Shown piece by piece: positions 14,501-29,500 of a stretch of 64,000 nucleotides of DNA. The stretch comes from Anisakis pegreffii (taxonomy: Eukaryota > Nematoda > Chromadorea > Rhabditida > Anisakidae), in NCBI GenBank assembly GCA_035041965.1, contig JAPYMA010003038.1, positions 124,001 to 188,000 of the forward strand. Reading direction: 5' to 3'. The notes below the pieces were generated by a model. It searched no databases and was not told the DNA's origin. It was given only the letters and a program-made list of their open reading frames with translations. The translations under genes were made by a program, and so were the position numbers. The stretch's first letter is position 1; each line of letters opens with the position of its first letter.

Positions 14501-17500
14501 CGCACAGGTATTTGATATAATTTTTTCTCCCTTTCTTCCTCTTCAGTGAATGAGTATTCTGTTACGTAGTAAACAAAAAATGGAACAGCAGTTAGATGCA
14601 TCGTAATGAAGCATTTTCTTTCTGAATCCAATGTGTATTTGTCTGATAGGACAATAGAGCCAGCTCACGCCCTTTAAGAATGTTGCATGAATAGAGGATT
14701 CCCAACATTTTATCCATCAGAAGGAAGTTGACGGCACACTGAGTTTTACTGTTCACGTTCAGCAAGGAACATCAAGATCAAGAGAGACACGACGTTTCGA
14801 AGACAGGGAGAAAACACATGAGAAACGACTGACAAGACCAACGAAAAGCGGTTTTGAAGCTCAAGCCGAAGCATTGGAAGATCATAGTGATGGATCTGTA
14901 AGTTCAGCATATTCGAGCGTTAAAACCTCATATCAATCAAAGCAGGATGTGGTCCTTTTAATCGGATTCGTGTGAATCTTTATAAAAAGATGCGACCAAA
15001 ATAAGAGAGGTTCTTTCGAAATTAATTGACTTCAGATCGATTCCGCAACATCTAAGGAACTCCTCAAGCTCCAAGAGGAAAACGAGAACTTGAAACAAGA
15101 GTAAGTTGAACGAGTTATCGTAACTGAACTCTCACGTTTGTTTCTGATGATTGACAATCCATTAACGATCATAAGGTGTATTCACCTTTCGTGAAATGTC
15201 GCTATAACGGTTACCTCTAACTATCTTTTAGACTGCATACCATCAGAGACAACTGCAGTAAATTCGAGCACGATGTAAAGGAGAAGGGTAAGGACCTAAT
15301 GGAGGCACGTCTTAGGTAAATATTTTAACTCTTCAATGCCTGTGTGATTACTAAACGACCGACCCATGGACCTTTTTCGCTGCCTGTTCGCGTTAGAAAA
15401 AAAAAACATGAAACATGAACTTTTTGGAGTATCGGAACTGTTCGTCTCAATAAAACTGCACCTTTTTTGAGGTTTCAATTTATCTCTGTCGCAATCCTAC
15501 AGCCAAATGAAGTGATAGAGTCGTTTGAAAGTCACGTGGGTAGTAGTATAACATTTCTGAAGTGCTCCAAAATGTTGACTGCAATGGACGTGCAGCATTT
15601 TCTGGCGAATAAATACTGTTGCTTGCAGTATCTTACGTATCTGACTGCAACTGGTTGTCAATATAATGCACTATTGATATGAGTTGGTTTCACTACAGTA
15701 ACCTCACAGTCTTTTAGTTCATTCTGTATGCCAGCTCATTGTTGCAAAGCTCTTCTAATTCTTGTGTAGTGAATAAAGGGAAGCAATCTTGTTCAGCAGC
15801 GAGTTCATATGAGACGAGCCAAATGCGGTTCAAATATGAATTGATGTCATTGAAGATAGCTTAGATGCACTATTGAAAAAACTTGAAATCGCCCACAGGT
15901 GACAAGATATTCCTGTAGAAAATGTAGGCAGCTGAGTGTGAAAAGTTGATGATCCTTGAGCTACCCCAATTCGACACTGCAATATGTTGCATTCAAAAAG
16001 GCCAAATAAAATCAACCCTTTGAGCTCGAATTGGATACGCCTCGATTACGGAAAGCTGAAGACTATTGTGAAGCATATCAATGAGTAATTGAGGTGATGC
16101 ATTAGAAGTGACGATAAAGATGAGAGTAAACGGGATCCACGTGACCCCGCAAGAATCGTGGACGTGATAAGCGTACTGTGTCAATGTTCCATTCAACACT
16201 ATACTTGCGATGGATTTCTTTAAAATTAAATTTACAGAGAAATCGTCTTTTAGTATCGCCTGCTCATTTTGATTCATTTTTCAAGCGATCACCTAAAAAT
16301 TACAAACAGTGAACGACGCTGAAGTAATACTGAAATCCTCAGACTTGATCAGCTGTTTTTTTAGAATAGATGAACTGTTGAGAGAGATCGAGCACATAAA
16401 ACCAACTGGATATTTGGACAGTTCCATAACAGAAAGGTTACTATTATATTTTGAGCTGCTGTTGTTCGTGATGTAATGAACTCCCCAATCCAATTTCATA
16501 AATGAGCGGCTGGCTACGACATAATTTATATTTCTTCGAAAATGTCATTCAGAACTTCAGAGGTTTTACAATCGAATTCATCAGAGAACATTTTGAGAAC
16601 ATTCATAGCTGCCGCTTTTTTATTTGAACTTTTCCGTTTTGAACAACGACCATACCAGTGATATGAAAACAAAGAAAAAACCGTACAAAAAATGTCAGCA
16701 GCATTTTCGACTCTTTTCGCGTTTCATTCTCAAGCAGGTTTTTTTGTTTCAAAGACAATGTGATAGTGCATTTCACGTTTTCAACGTGATGTCGTCCTAT
16801 CCAAATTCTCATTCTCGCACTTTCAGTGAACGTGCTTTGTATACCACCACCACCGTCATCAGCACACCTCAGGTAATCTAGATTTACTTTTGAAAAAATC
16901 CTTTCATCAGTTTCTGCTACTCATTCTGATCAATCATCTTGTTTAAGCAGGAGAAATTTCCTTCAAACATCGGCATAGGTTACAACGCTTTTCCTTCATT
17001 ATGATGAGCTCAAATTAGAACAAACGACAAAATTAGTTCATTTTTGGAATGGCTGGGATTATTCGATATATGTGAAACTGAATATGTGAAACTGATTAAT
17101 TCAGAAAACACCCCTACTTGATCTGGAAGAGTTTGTCAACTTGAAACGCGTAAAAGAAGAGTAAGTTTACTCTTTGCTGAAGTCTGTCAAAAAATTCAGA
17201 GTACTTTGACAAAAGTCTTTATTATTTTCGACTGAATATGCAGTAAACTGCAAGCCTGATACGTGACTGATTTATATTGAATATTGTTCCGTTGATTACG
17301 GATACGCGTGATCAATTTTTGGACTATTACCTTCCGGTCAACACTGATCATTCAAAACGAAGAATTGAAAAGAAAGTTTATGAGATAGCAAAATTATAAA
17401 TCCAGGAAGGCATTATTTATTTTGGTGGATGTGTTTTATCTATTAAAAAACACAGCGTGAGCTTGTGTTGATTTGGTCATACCTGTTCATAAAGATCTAT

Positions 17501-20500
17501 TTTAAAGAGCGGAGCGCGAACTCGCTCGTGAACGTGAGAACATCGAGCAACTAGAGAAGATCAGGAATGAACAGGTTGACACAATCAGCAAGTTGGAATG
17601 GAGCCTTGGCGAACACAAGCATTGGCTTGAGGATGCTAGATCTAAGTAATTTACGAACTGATTTCACACTTGCGTTCATTCATTCGCTGATTCGATTCCA
17701 TAAATATTAAACCGCCTCATTTTTTGAAAGAATTACGTTAAACAAAACATTGCAAGTTCATCTTCTAGTTTCATCATGAAAGATTATTTCAGAGTCAATC
17801 AGTTAGAAGGTCAAATCAATGGGCAAACTGCTGAATTTGAACGAACTCGTTCGGATCTGCAATCACAAATCGATCATTTGCACGAAATGTGAATTTTAAA
17901 CTTTTCTCAAAGTCGCATAAACGCTTATCATGCTATTACAACTACGAAACGCAAAGTCATGACATTCTCAATCTTAGCTTACAGCCACCTAATCATGTTT
18001 TTGTAAATCGCTCGGCTAGTATTGAATTTCTTAAACAATAAGTCTATTGAGCAACGATTCTATAAATCAATGTCTCGGCCGTAAATACAATATAGTAAAT
18101 GTGTCAGTCAGTAAAAGTAAAGTAACTGACGTTTGCTGGTTATAGGAACTGTCAACTGAAGAATGAACTGCAAATGGAGAGAACTGAAAACGAACGTCTT
18201 AATGCTGAACTTGAAAAACTGAAAACCACCATTGGCGATACACACCCCGAAGTGGGAGCGTGGGAGGACGAGAAAACTAATGTTCGTTTCTTTGTTTCAG
18301 TTAGTCACGTCTTTCGATACTTCAAGCTCTAGTTGATTGAAATAATGCATGATGAAAAGTTGATGTCGTTGATTGTGCAAACTCAACAATTAAACAGTAT
18401 TAATCAAGAACGCACTCTCCTGAGAATAACAGCTACGAGTGCTTGTCAGCCAACACTAGTAATCAGAGTTTGCACGGGATCCCGGGATTCCAGTTCTGAT
18501 CCCGATCCCGAGATTTAATTTTTGAAAAACCCCGGGGTTTCGGAATTTGATAAAACAGGTCAATTTGTGTGGTATGGCCATCTTGAAGCAAGCCTTAATC
18601 ATTCCCATCTCATTCATGTGCAGTCATCTTTGCTGTTTGCCCTCTATCATTGATAAATAGCTAAGGAAATAGACGCAAATTGGACGAATGACATGATCAA
18701 CGACAGGTCGATGAACTTTTATTGAATATTTCATTGAATATTCAATTGATTATTCTGCTCATCATTAGTTTATATCGCGCTTATGTGGATGCATTTTTAA
18801 GTAGACTAACACAGATAATCACATTTTCTAATAAGAACCAGGAGCAACAAATTCAATGAAATTTTGAGTCGTTTTCTCCCACGCAATTTGTTCTGCTTCA
18901 ATATTCCATCTGTTAATTTAACTGCATGTTCTAAAGACTGCAAATCTTTTTAGTTCGCTGTTTGGAAACATTTTCATCCGATCGGAACATACATAAATTC
19001 TCACTGAGTTCACTCATAGTCAAAATTTATTGTCGAATTAAGCAAAATTGTTCCATTCAAAAGGATCTTAAGCTTGTATATTAAGTACATTTCCATGATT
19101 TTTGATCAAAATTATCAAAAAATGCAAGTGCTTAATGGTTCGATGAAAATCCATTGCGGATGTGTTTTTTTCACTTTTTAGATAAACTCCGAACTTTTAA
19201 TTTTTTCAAAATTCAAATGATATAATTCATGCGATGAATTTCTTTCGTAAAATCGAAATTTCCGAAATGGCAGAATTCAGCTGACGTTAACACTGAGCGA
19301 AAATGGACTTGAAGCATCGCAAATAACTGCTTGAGAATCAAGAATTTCATATTCACACGCAAGTGTATTGCTATTAGCTTAGACCCGAGATGACAAGATA
19401 CCTTAGCAGAGAAAATGTAGTATGCCTTGCGGCATGACCATTAGCATCATTGTATGAAATATTAATTTGTAATTGAATAATTTGGTTTCTTGGATTTGTT
19501 CAATAATTTGTTGAATTAGCTCCTTTATGATTAATAATGAACACATGGGTTCGAAAAAATGTGTTTAAACATGTCCCGCATAGATATTTCAAAAGTTGTT
19601 TGATCCCGGGGCTAAATCCCGTTCCGAAGATTGAAAAAACGTTGGGAATTTGCAAACCCTATTAGTGATGTTATTTGCTGAAAAGCTTAAAGGCTGCTTC
19701 CCTATATAGCCACAACCGCTAACAAAAACCACTGATTTAAAATGAACTTCACATCATCCCAGAACTGAATATTTACTCTGGAATTCTCGGTTCCATCGGT
19801 GCTCAAATCCACATTCATAAAATTACTGCAACTGCATCAAATTACTATCATCTCATTCTAGGTCAATGAACAGAACGAAAGTTTTCACTGATTTCTTCTC
19901 ATCTCTCTCAGTCAGGGCTGGCATATAGTCACGCATTCACAGGCAATCAAAAGCAAATTCATCACGCTCGTTGAGTCATGAAATATTTCATCAAAAAATT
20001 TTGGAAATCTTTTTTAAAGTTTTCCAAAATTAGTATCGTGTAGTATCATTCAAAAAAACTTGATTAAGCATACTGTCATCCGGTTCAGTCAAATAATTGT
20101 TCGGTCTGTTGCAGCTCGGAAAGCAGATTGAAGAACTAAAAGGACAAATAACTGCAAAAGAGAATGAAGCTAGGTATCAGATTTGTTCATTTCATATTTT
20201 CATTCCTTCATTCATAATTTGTTTATTCCCTCAAACCGTGCATATTTCAAACTCCCTCTATTGCTCGCCCTATCATTTGCCCAATTGGAATACAACAATT
20301 AGTCAAATCAATTTATCGTCGTTGAAGAAAAAACTTTATTTCCTCATTCATCTATTAAAGTGGTTCGACGATATTGCAAGTATTCCAGTAAGACAACCGT
20401 CATCTCACAAAAACCGAAGTATTTAAAATGCTTCATTATGATAAATGAATCACAACTTTTCAGTGCACTTCGTAGTGAGAATGACTGGCTAAAGAATGAG

Positions 20501-23500
20501 CTGAAAGGAAAAGACACCTACATAAACGAGCTGAACAAACTCAAAAACGATGCTGAATGGAACCTCGGTGAGCACCGTCAATGGCTGAGTGACGCAAATA
20601 ACAGGTCAATACAGCACCTAACACTTCACTTAATCTTCGAGTCATTTTCGCTGAAATGATAGAACAATATCATAGGCGGTCGAAAGGCGAACAATAAGTA
20701 ACAATACTAGAACGAAGTAGGCCTCCTACGTGAAATTCGTACGCATATCACCGAAATAAATTTTTCAGGTCAAGAATAAATATCTCATAGGCATCATCTG
20801 GAATCGAATTCTATTTTAACAATAAATTAAGCATGCTGCGATTTGTTGATTCTGATTAACTAGGAAAAATGGACGACTCCTTATCGAAATGAAGGTACAA
20901 ACAACAAGTACAAACCCGATGAAATTTTAGGATCATTGCTCTGGAAGCAGAACTGCAGTCGAAAGTTGAAGAGTTGAACCAGTTACATGCCCAGAGAAGT
21001 GCTGGTGTTGACCAAGGCCAGGTTAATTTGCAGATCAGATTGACTTGTCATTGTAATTTTTATTGCATTCTGTGCTATCCGAGAAACAAATTGATATCCC
21101 TCATAGTGTTTTTCGATCATATCTCTAATTCCTCACTGTCAGCAAGATTTGATCGTGTCCGTCAATTGGAATCAGCATCTCAGTAATCACAATGTATGCA
21201 AATGGAATAAATAATGAATTCATACATTTAGGAAACAATATCACGTTTGGAGGTGCAGATCACTGAAGTACAAACACTGTTACAGAAAACGAATGAAGAG
21301 AAAGACGAAAAAGAACGACAAATTGAGTCAGTAATTTGAGTTTTGCTGCCATTTTAAACAATCGTGAACCTACATTTTTTCAGTACCGACTGCCGTAATA
21401 CACTCGTATTTTTTTCTGGGCTGTGCGAGCTACTGAATCTTTCTCACAAATTGAGACGAATAATAAGTGTGTCAACGATATGAATTTTTTTCCTTCAGAG
21501 AAACTAACAAAAAAGTTCGAGACTTAACGGATGAGGTGTACAACAAAAACAAGGAAATTGAGGAATTGAAGAATGATGCTGAACGGAAGCTTGAAGAACA
21601 TCGTCAATGGCTGGATGATGCGAACAACAGGTATGAAAATTCGTATGTCTAAGTGAGGTTGGATCGAAAACATTCGAAAATCTTTTATCCAAATTCAGGA
21701 AATAGGATTAGAACTTTATGCACGTCAGCATGATTGAAACAAGTTCGATATACCGTGAAAAGGCAATGGGATACTTCTAGAGAACACTGAGATGAATGCA
21801 TCATGCAAATGATCTTTTTTTCAAATCTATCACTATCGCCTGCACAATTCTAGAAACGACGAGCTCAGCCGTCAAGTGGATCAGCTAAAGAATGAACAGG
21901 AAATCCTCAAAAAACAAATTGAAACGGCAGACAAACTTGAAATTTCTCAAGCGCTAACGGCGGCACCACCTGAGCCACAAGTATTCATTTACTATGTTTT
22001 CTGAGCATTATTCACTTGAGTGGATGCTTGGCAGCTTTCAGCTGAGAATCTTTCCCCTTATCTTCTCAGATAGCACATTGTTGAGTAGCGCAACATATTT
22101 TGAATGCAAAAGTTGACTTCAGAATGAATTAAAAGTTGACGGAAGATATAATGTTGCTTTCCATTGATCATTATTTTAAAGCATATTTATTACCGTCGTT
22201 GACTCTTTTCGAAATTCATCTTGAAATTATCATAAAAGCGACACTCAAACATACAAATATGCAAGAATTATTTTACCTGAATTCAGATCATAGGGGTAAT
22301 TTGTAGGAGCGCGAAAAAGAACTTCAGACTGAACTAAGCGGAAAAGAAGAACAACTGAGTCGTGTGAGGAGAGGCGTAGCTAACAAGGACAACGAAATCA
22401 AGTTAGTTTCATTGTTTCTGTAATCTATTTAGTTACAGTCATGTGGAAACTTAAGTAAACTTTACAATGAAGAACTTCGAATGACTTAACTAAACGGCAT
22501 GCTACAATTGGACTTTGAAGATGTCTTGTGAGTCACCTGAATTCAAAGAAGAGACTGTAAATTCGCAATTTGTGACATCTAGCGAAGATCAAATCGAATA
22601 CTAACTAGCCGGCCTATTCAAGACCCTATCGCTGGGATAGGAAAGAGATTAAAAATAAATAGGGATTGCTTTTAACATCAGAAGAAGAGTAGTACACGAA
22701 ATTATGCAACAACATGAAGCACTACTGAGTTTGAGCAAATGTAAATTTGACAGCGAAAACGTATCCTTATTAGAAATAAATCAATGGAACCTTCTTGGCA
22801 TTTCAGCAGTTTGCATCGAGCAATCGGCGATATGCAGCAGCAGTTGAACGATAAAGGCATACAACTGGAAAGGACGATTCAACTCAAAAATGATGCTGAA
22901 TGGTCACTTGGTGAACACAAGCAATGGCTGAATGATGAGAAAAACAGGTATTTACAACCGAATTTTAAAACTCACCAAAAGCTTGGCGCTGCCTACTCAC
23001 TCTTTATTTTCATGAACTTGCCTATTATTCAGTTCTATTTATTTGACTTCATATTTCACTTCCAAAGTAAAAATTTCCCACAAGTGCAATGAATTAGCTA
23101 CATGGATCGCTAGCGTGACGTATTAGTAGATCTCATCTATTCGATAAATCGAGGGAGCTCGAGATTGCAGTTTTAACCATTAGCAAAGATACCAATCAGT
23201 AAAGCAAACTTATTAATACAATTTCGATCAAGATAATTGTGATCCTTTAAGGAGCAGAGGATTATTGGCAGAAGTGAATGAGAAGAACAGAATAATCGAC
23301 ATTTTGAACAATCAAATTGCTGAGCTCAGGAAACCTGCTGAAGGAGCTGAAAGCATTGAAAAGGTTCTATTCACTAGTAATACTCAGAACATTTAATGTT
23401 GGCGTACCTGATACTGAAAATATTATCGTTAAGAATTTACAGCTTCGTGAAACAATAAAAGGACTCGAATGCAAACTGGCTGACACTCAACATACGCTCT

Positions 23501-26500
23501 CTGAATCATCACAAAGTGATGAACTGAAGTATGTGAATTGCTACGATCCAACACAGTTCCAAAAAATTTTTTTCATTGGCATACAATTCAACACTCGGCA
23601 ACTTCCTGTTTCGATCAACCTTATATTCTTCAAAAAACACTAGAAATTAACCATTTCCATTCTCAACTCTAACCATAAGGATGGCAAAATGTCAATTTAG
23701 CCACCTGAAAAGTGAAGTGGATCGTCTAAACAATGAAATGAACGAAAAGAACCGTATAATCGATGATCTAAACCGAATTCGGGATGAGAATGACTCNNNN
23801 NNNNNNGAAGTTCGACTGAATATCGGTGCACACTATCGACAAATTTGAACGTCTAGTCATTGAGCGTCTTTTAAATTCTACTATGAATACGAACGTATTT
23901 TAGAGCTGATGGTCTTGAGAATGCATGCAAAGATAAGGAGAATACCATCGAATCATTGCGTAAGGAGATTGAAGAGTTGAGAAGTGTTACTTTGGAAGCT
24001 CCTCAAGCGGCAGTGCCTACCGAGGGTGAAGAACTGGATAATGTGAGTTCATCGATGAAATGTTGCTGTGAGAAGCTCTTAATGCTCTAACTGATCGGAA
24101 AGATTTTCTGATAATCAATAACATTGTTTGGTAATATGAACTGATGGTTATGTTAGACTAAAGATATTGTCCATCTGTGTGAAGACTGATAATAATTTCA
24201 GTTACGTGAAAGGATAAAAACTCTTGAAAGTGAATTGCATGATGCTCAACAGGCTCTCACGGAGGGACCAAAACAGGACGATGTCAAGTAGGATAATACA
24301 CTGTTGTTATATTGGTGAAATAATAGTGAAATGCACTTTTCGATGAGAAACAAGTGATCAGCTAGTGAATTGAATAGTTGCGACTAGCCAGATTGTGAAC
24401 ATTATCAACTCTGCTAGCACGTATTCATTTCCAAGTAATCAAGAGATCGATCGCAACATGACCAAGTCTAAATTCCAGTGCACTTCGATCAGAAAACGAT
24501 CGTCTCAGAAACGAGATTAATGAGAAGAATCGAATCATCGATGATTTGAACAGGATCCGAGATGAAAAGGAATGGACACTGGGAGAACATCGCCAGTGGC
24601 TCAGTGACGCTAACAATAGGTTCGTTTTTCTTGTTTTCCTTGAATTTACCACAACACTCGCTTTACACCAAACATGCGAACGCATCCGAGTTATTTTCAT
24701 TTAAGGGCAAATTCGCTCGAAAACGCTCTCCAGGACAAGGATCGAACTATTGATCAGCTCAAAGAAGAGATTGAACATCTGAGCAGTATGACATATGAGG
24801 CTTCATTGACGGCTGTTCCCGATGATGAATTAAAGTTAGTTTTCGCGACTAAAAAGTGAATATTGCAGCATTCCTGAAGGTTTATCGAGCCAGACGGTGT
24901 GAACATGAAATCAATCCATACTGATATTGTAACTGATCAACAAACAATTATTTCAGACGTTGGCAGAGTGAAGTTGACCGCCTTGGGAATGAGATAAATG
25001 AGAAGAATCGTATCATTGATGATTTGAATAGGATCAGAGATGAGAAGGAATGGAAACTTGGAGAACATCGTCAATGGCTTGAGGATGCGAACAACAGGTC
25101 TGCCAATTATTATGCTAACGCATTTCACTGTTTGATCAACATATGTCAATTGTAGAACCTCGTTTGGGTATTCATTCATTCTGTTCTGTGCATTTATTCA
25201 TTCCAGAGCGAACGGTCTCGAGGACGCACTCCGAGATAAGAACAATGAACTTGATGCACTTCACAAAGAGATCGATGAACTGAAGAAAGCAATACCAGAA
25301 TCTGTTGAAGCAACACCTGGAGTATCTGTTGATGAATTCAAGTAAGTGTTACTATGAGCTTCTCTGGAATTTTGCTGATTTCGTGATATTACTGTCATGT
25401 ATGATTCATTTCGATTCTGGAATTTTGAGTAGCATAACTCCCTAATTTAGCCACCTGAAAAGTGAAGTGGATCGTCTAAACAATGAAATGAACGAAAAGA
25501 ACCGTATAATCGATGATCTAAACCGAATTCGGGATGAGAATGACTCCAAACTTGGAGAACATCGTCAATGGCTTGAGGATGCGAACAACAGGTCCGCCAA
25601 TTATTATGCTAACGCATTTCACTGTTTGATCAACATATGTCAATTGCAGAGCCTCGTTTAGGTATTCATTCATTCTGTTCTGTGCATTTATTCATTCCAG
25701 AGCGAACGGTCTGGAGGACGCACTCCGAGATAAGAACAATGAAATTGATGCACTCCACAAAGAGATCGACGAACTGAAGAAAACCGTTGAAGCCGTTCAA
25801 GCAACACCTGGAGTATCTGTTGATGAATTCAAGTAAGTGTTACTATGAGCTTCTCTGGAATTTTGCTGATTTCGTGATATTACTGTCATGTATGATTCAT
25901 TTCCATTCTGGAGTAGAATAATTCCCTGCTTTAGCCACCTGAAAAGTGAAGTGGATCGTCTAAACAATGAAATGAACGAAAAGAACCGTATAATCGATGA
26001 TCTAAACCGAATTCGGGATGAGAATGACTCCAAACTTGGAGAACATCGTCAATGGCTGGATGATGCAAACAACAGGTTTGACGGCCATTTTGATAGGCTT
26101 CCGTCTAAAGTAATTTTATTCTTGTGCACTAGGGCGAAGTGTCCATAATTCTTGTTCATGTTAATTTTAGAGCGAACGGTCTCGAGAACGCACTTCGGGA
26201 CAAAGATAATGAAATTGATGGTCTTCACAAAGAGATCGACGAGTTGAAGAAGACGACGCTAGAAGTAGCGCCTGCTGTATCGGCTGACGAACTGATGTAA
26301 GGAGATTGGCTCTCTAGGAATCATTTTTTGAGCTATTCGTTTTCCGAAACCTAAAAATATTCAGCTACGGTTCAGTGACCCACGCATTGTTTATTCCTGC
26401 ACAAAAAGTGCATAGAAAAGCAATATTGTCATGCTCAATACTGCTTCAGCCATCTGAAGAATGAAATCGAACGCCTGGTGAGTGAGATCAATGAGAAGAA

Positions 26501-29500
26501 CCGAATCATCGATGACTTGAATAGAATCCGTGACGAAAAAGAATGGAGTCTTGGTGAACATCGTCAGTGGTTAAGTGATGCGAACAATAGAGCGAGTGGT
26601 CTTGAGAATGCATTGAAAGATAAAGATGTCCAAATTGACAACCTCAATAATGAAATAAGCCAGCTAAAGACTCAAATATCTGATATTGAGGTCATTGCCC
26701 AACCAGTTCAGCTTCAGAATGTTAGTTTTGGAATATGTTTCACTGGTCGTACTATCATCACTCTCGTAGCTGTTATTTCCTTCTCTGCGCAACATTCACA
26801 AAGCTTCCTTTCATTTACATGCTTTTCAGCTGCAGTCCGCTAACGATGATCTACAGCAACGAGTGAACGAATTGCAGAAAGCACTCGAAGAGGCTCCTAA
26901 GAGCGATGAGCTAAGGTAACAATTCCAGCCGTAAACCCAAAACAAATACTACATGATATTACAACAATTATGAATTCCATTCCGGATGAAATACAAGCGC
27001 CAAAGCAGAAAAATTTGCCTCTTTCCAAAAGTGAAATTTAGGGCGCCGAGTAAGGGAACATTGTCACCTAACTGAAAAGAGTATAAAGTGAAATGTTAAT
27101 TGTACGCAACTAATTTTAAGCGGATTGAGAAATGAAATCGATCGCTTGAGCACTGAGATGAACGAGAAGAATCAAATCATCGATGATTTGAACAGAATTG
27201 GAGGTGAAAAAGAGTCCAAACTTGAGGAACATCGTCAATGGCTTAACGATGCAAACAACAGGTTTGGATTATATTATACTGACAATTTCATCATCAATGA
27301 TAACCATTTCCGATGCATACGATCGCTAACGGTAGTCGCAATTAACTGATCACTTCCAATTCAATTTCTAGAGTGAACGATTTGGAGAATGTAATCAAGG
27401 ATAAAGATGGTTGCATCGACTCATTGCAAAAAGAAATAGAGGAACTTAAAACGGTCAAATTGGTAACACCTGAAGGTGACTTAGAGGGCGAACTCAAACA
27501 GGTACATATCATCTGCTGGTCTAGTTTTCATCGTTTCGGATCTAATGGATAGAGCCGATGGTGATCAATCTATTTGTTTTTTGTGGTATGCAATGATTTA
27601 AACATGGTTGTTCAGGTTCGTGAAGCAATGCAGAAAATCGAAGACGAACTGCACAATGCCCAAAAAGCACTTAGCGAAGCGCCGAATGTCGATGAATTTA
27701 AGTAGGTTAACACAATGGTTAAGCGAATCTTTAACACTTTTTGTCCGCGAATCTCGCCGACAGTTTCAACAAGAGCATATCTACACATTAATTTGCCACT
27801 TTCTTGTTTATCAAATGATTAGATGAGAAAACTAGTAGTTAATTACAGCTGGCTGAAATCGGAACACGAGCGTCTATGTAACGAAATGAATGAAAAGAAT
27901 CGAATCATCGATGATTTGAATAGAATCCGTGACGAAAAAGAATGGAGTCTTGGTGAACATCGTCAATGGCTCACCGATGCTAATAATAGGTATATATTTT
28001 TAAGAAGTTCGACTGAATATCGGTGCACACTATCGACAAATTTGAACGTCTAGTCATTGAGCGTCTTTTAAATTCTACTATGAATACGAACGTATTTTAG
28101 AGCTGATGGTCTTGAGAATGCATGCAAAGATAAGGAGAATACCATCGAATCATTGCGTAAGGAGATTGAAGAGTTGAGAAGTGTTACTTTGGAAGCTCCT
28201 CAAGCGGCAGTGCCTACCGAGGGTGAAGAACTGGATAATGTGAGTTCATCGATGAAATGTTGCTGTGAGAAGCTCTTAATGCTCTAACTGATCGGAAAGA
28301 TTTTCTGATAATCAATAACATTGTTTGGTAATATGAACTGATGGTTATGTTAGACTAAAGATATTGTCCATCTGTGTGAAGACTGATAATAATTTCAGTT
28401 ACGTGAAAGGATAAAAACTCTTGAAAGTGAATTGCATGATGCTCAACAGGCTCTCACGGAGGGACCAAAACAGGACGATGTCAAGTAGGATAATACACTG
28501 TTGTTATATTGGTGAAATAATAGTGAAATGCACTTTTCGATGAGAAACAAGTGATCAGCTAGTGAATTGAATAGTTGCGACTAGCCAGATTGTGAACATT
28601 ATCAACTCTGCTAGCACGTATTCATTTCCAAGTAATCAAGAGATCGATCGCAACATGACCAAGTCTAAATTCCAGTGCACTTCGATCAGAAAACGATCGT
28701 CTCAGAAACGAGATTAATGAGAAGAATCGAATCATCGATGATTTGAACAGGATCCGAGATGAAAAGGAATGGACACTGGGAGAACATCGCCAGTGGCTCA
28801 GTGACGCTAACAATAGGTTCGTTTTTCTTGTTTTCCTTGAATTTACCACAACACTCGCTTTACACCAAACATGCGAACGCATCCGAGTTATTTTCATTTA
28901 AGGGCAAATTCGCTCGAAAACGCTCTCCAGGACAAGGATCGAACTATTGATCAGCTCAAAGAAGAGATTGAACATCTGAGCAGTATGACATATGAGGCTT
29001 CATTGACGGCTGTTCCCGATGATGAATTAAAGTTAGTTTTCGCGACTAAAAAGTGAATATTGCAGCATTCCTGAAGGTTTATCGAGCCAGACGGTGTGAA
29101 CATGAAATCAATCCATACTGATATTGTAACTGATCAACAAACAATTATTTCAGACGTTGGCAGAGTGAAGTTGACCGCCTTGGGAATGAGATAAATGAGA
29201 AGAATCGTATCATTGATGATTTGAATAGGATCAGAGATGAGAAGGAATGGAAACTTGGAGAACATCGTCAATGGCTTGAGGATGCGAACAACAGGTCTGC
29301 CAATTATTATGCTAACGCATTTCACTGTTTGATCAACATATGTCAATTGTAGAACCTCGTTTGGGTATTCATTCATTCTGTTCTGTGCATTTATTCATTC
29401 CAGAGCGAACGGTCTCGAGGACGCACTCCGAGATAAGAACAATGAACTTGATGCACTTCACAAAGAGATCGATGAACTGAAGAAAGCAATACCAGAATCT

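Noticed and set aside
18455..19669. CACTA-type transposon, because both ends show CACTA near the boundary
   Set aside because: CACTA falls in the flanking target duplication. The 8-base direct repeat and CAGAG/TAGGG ends fit hAT better.
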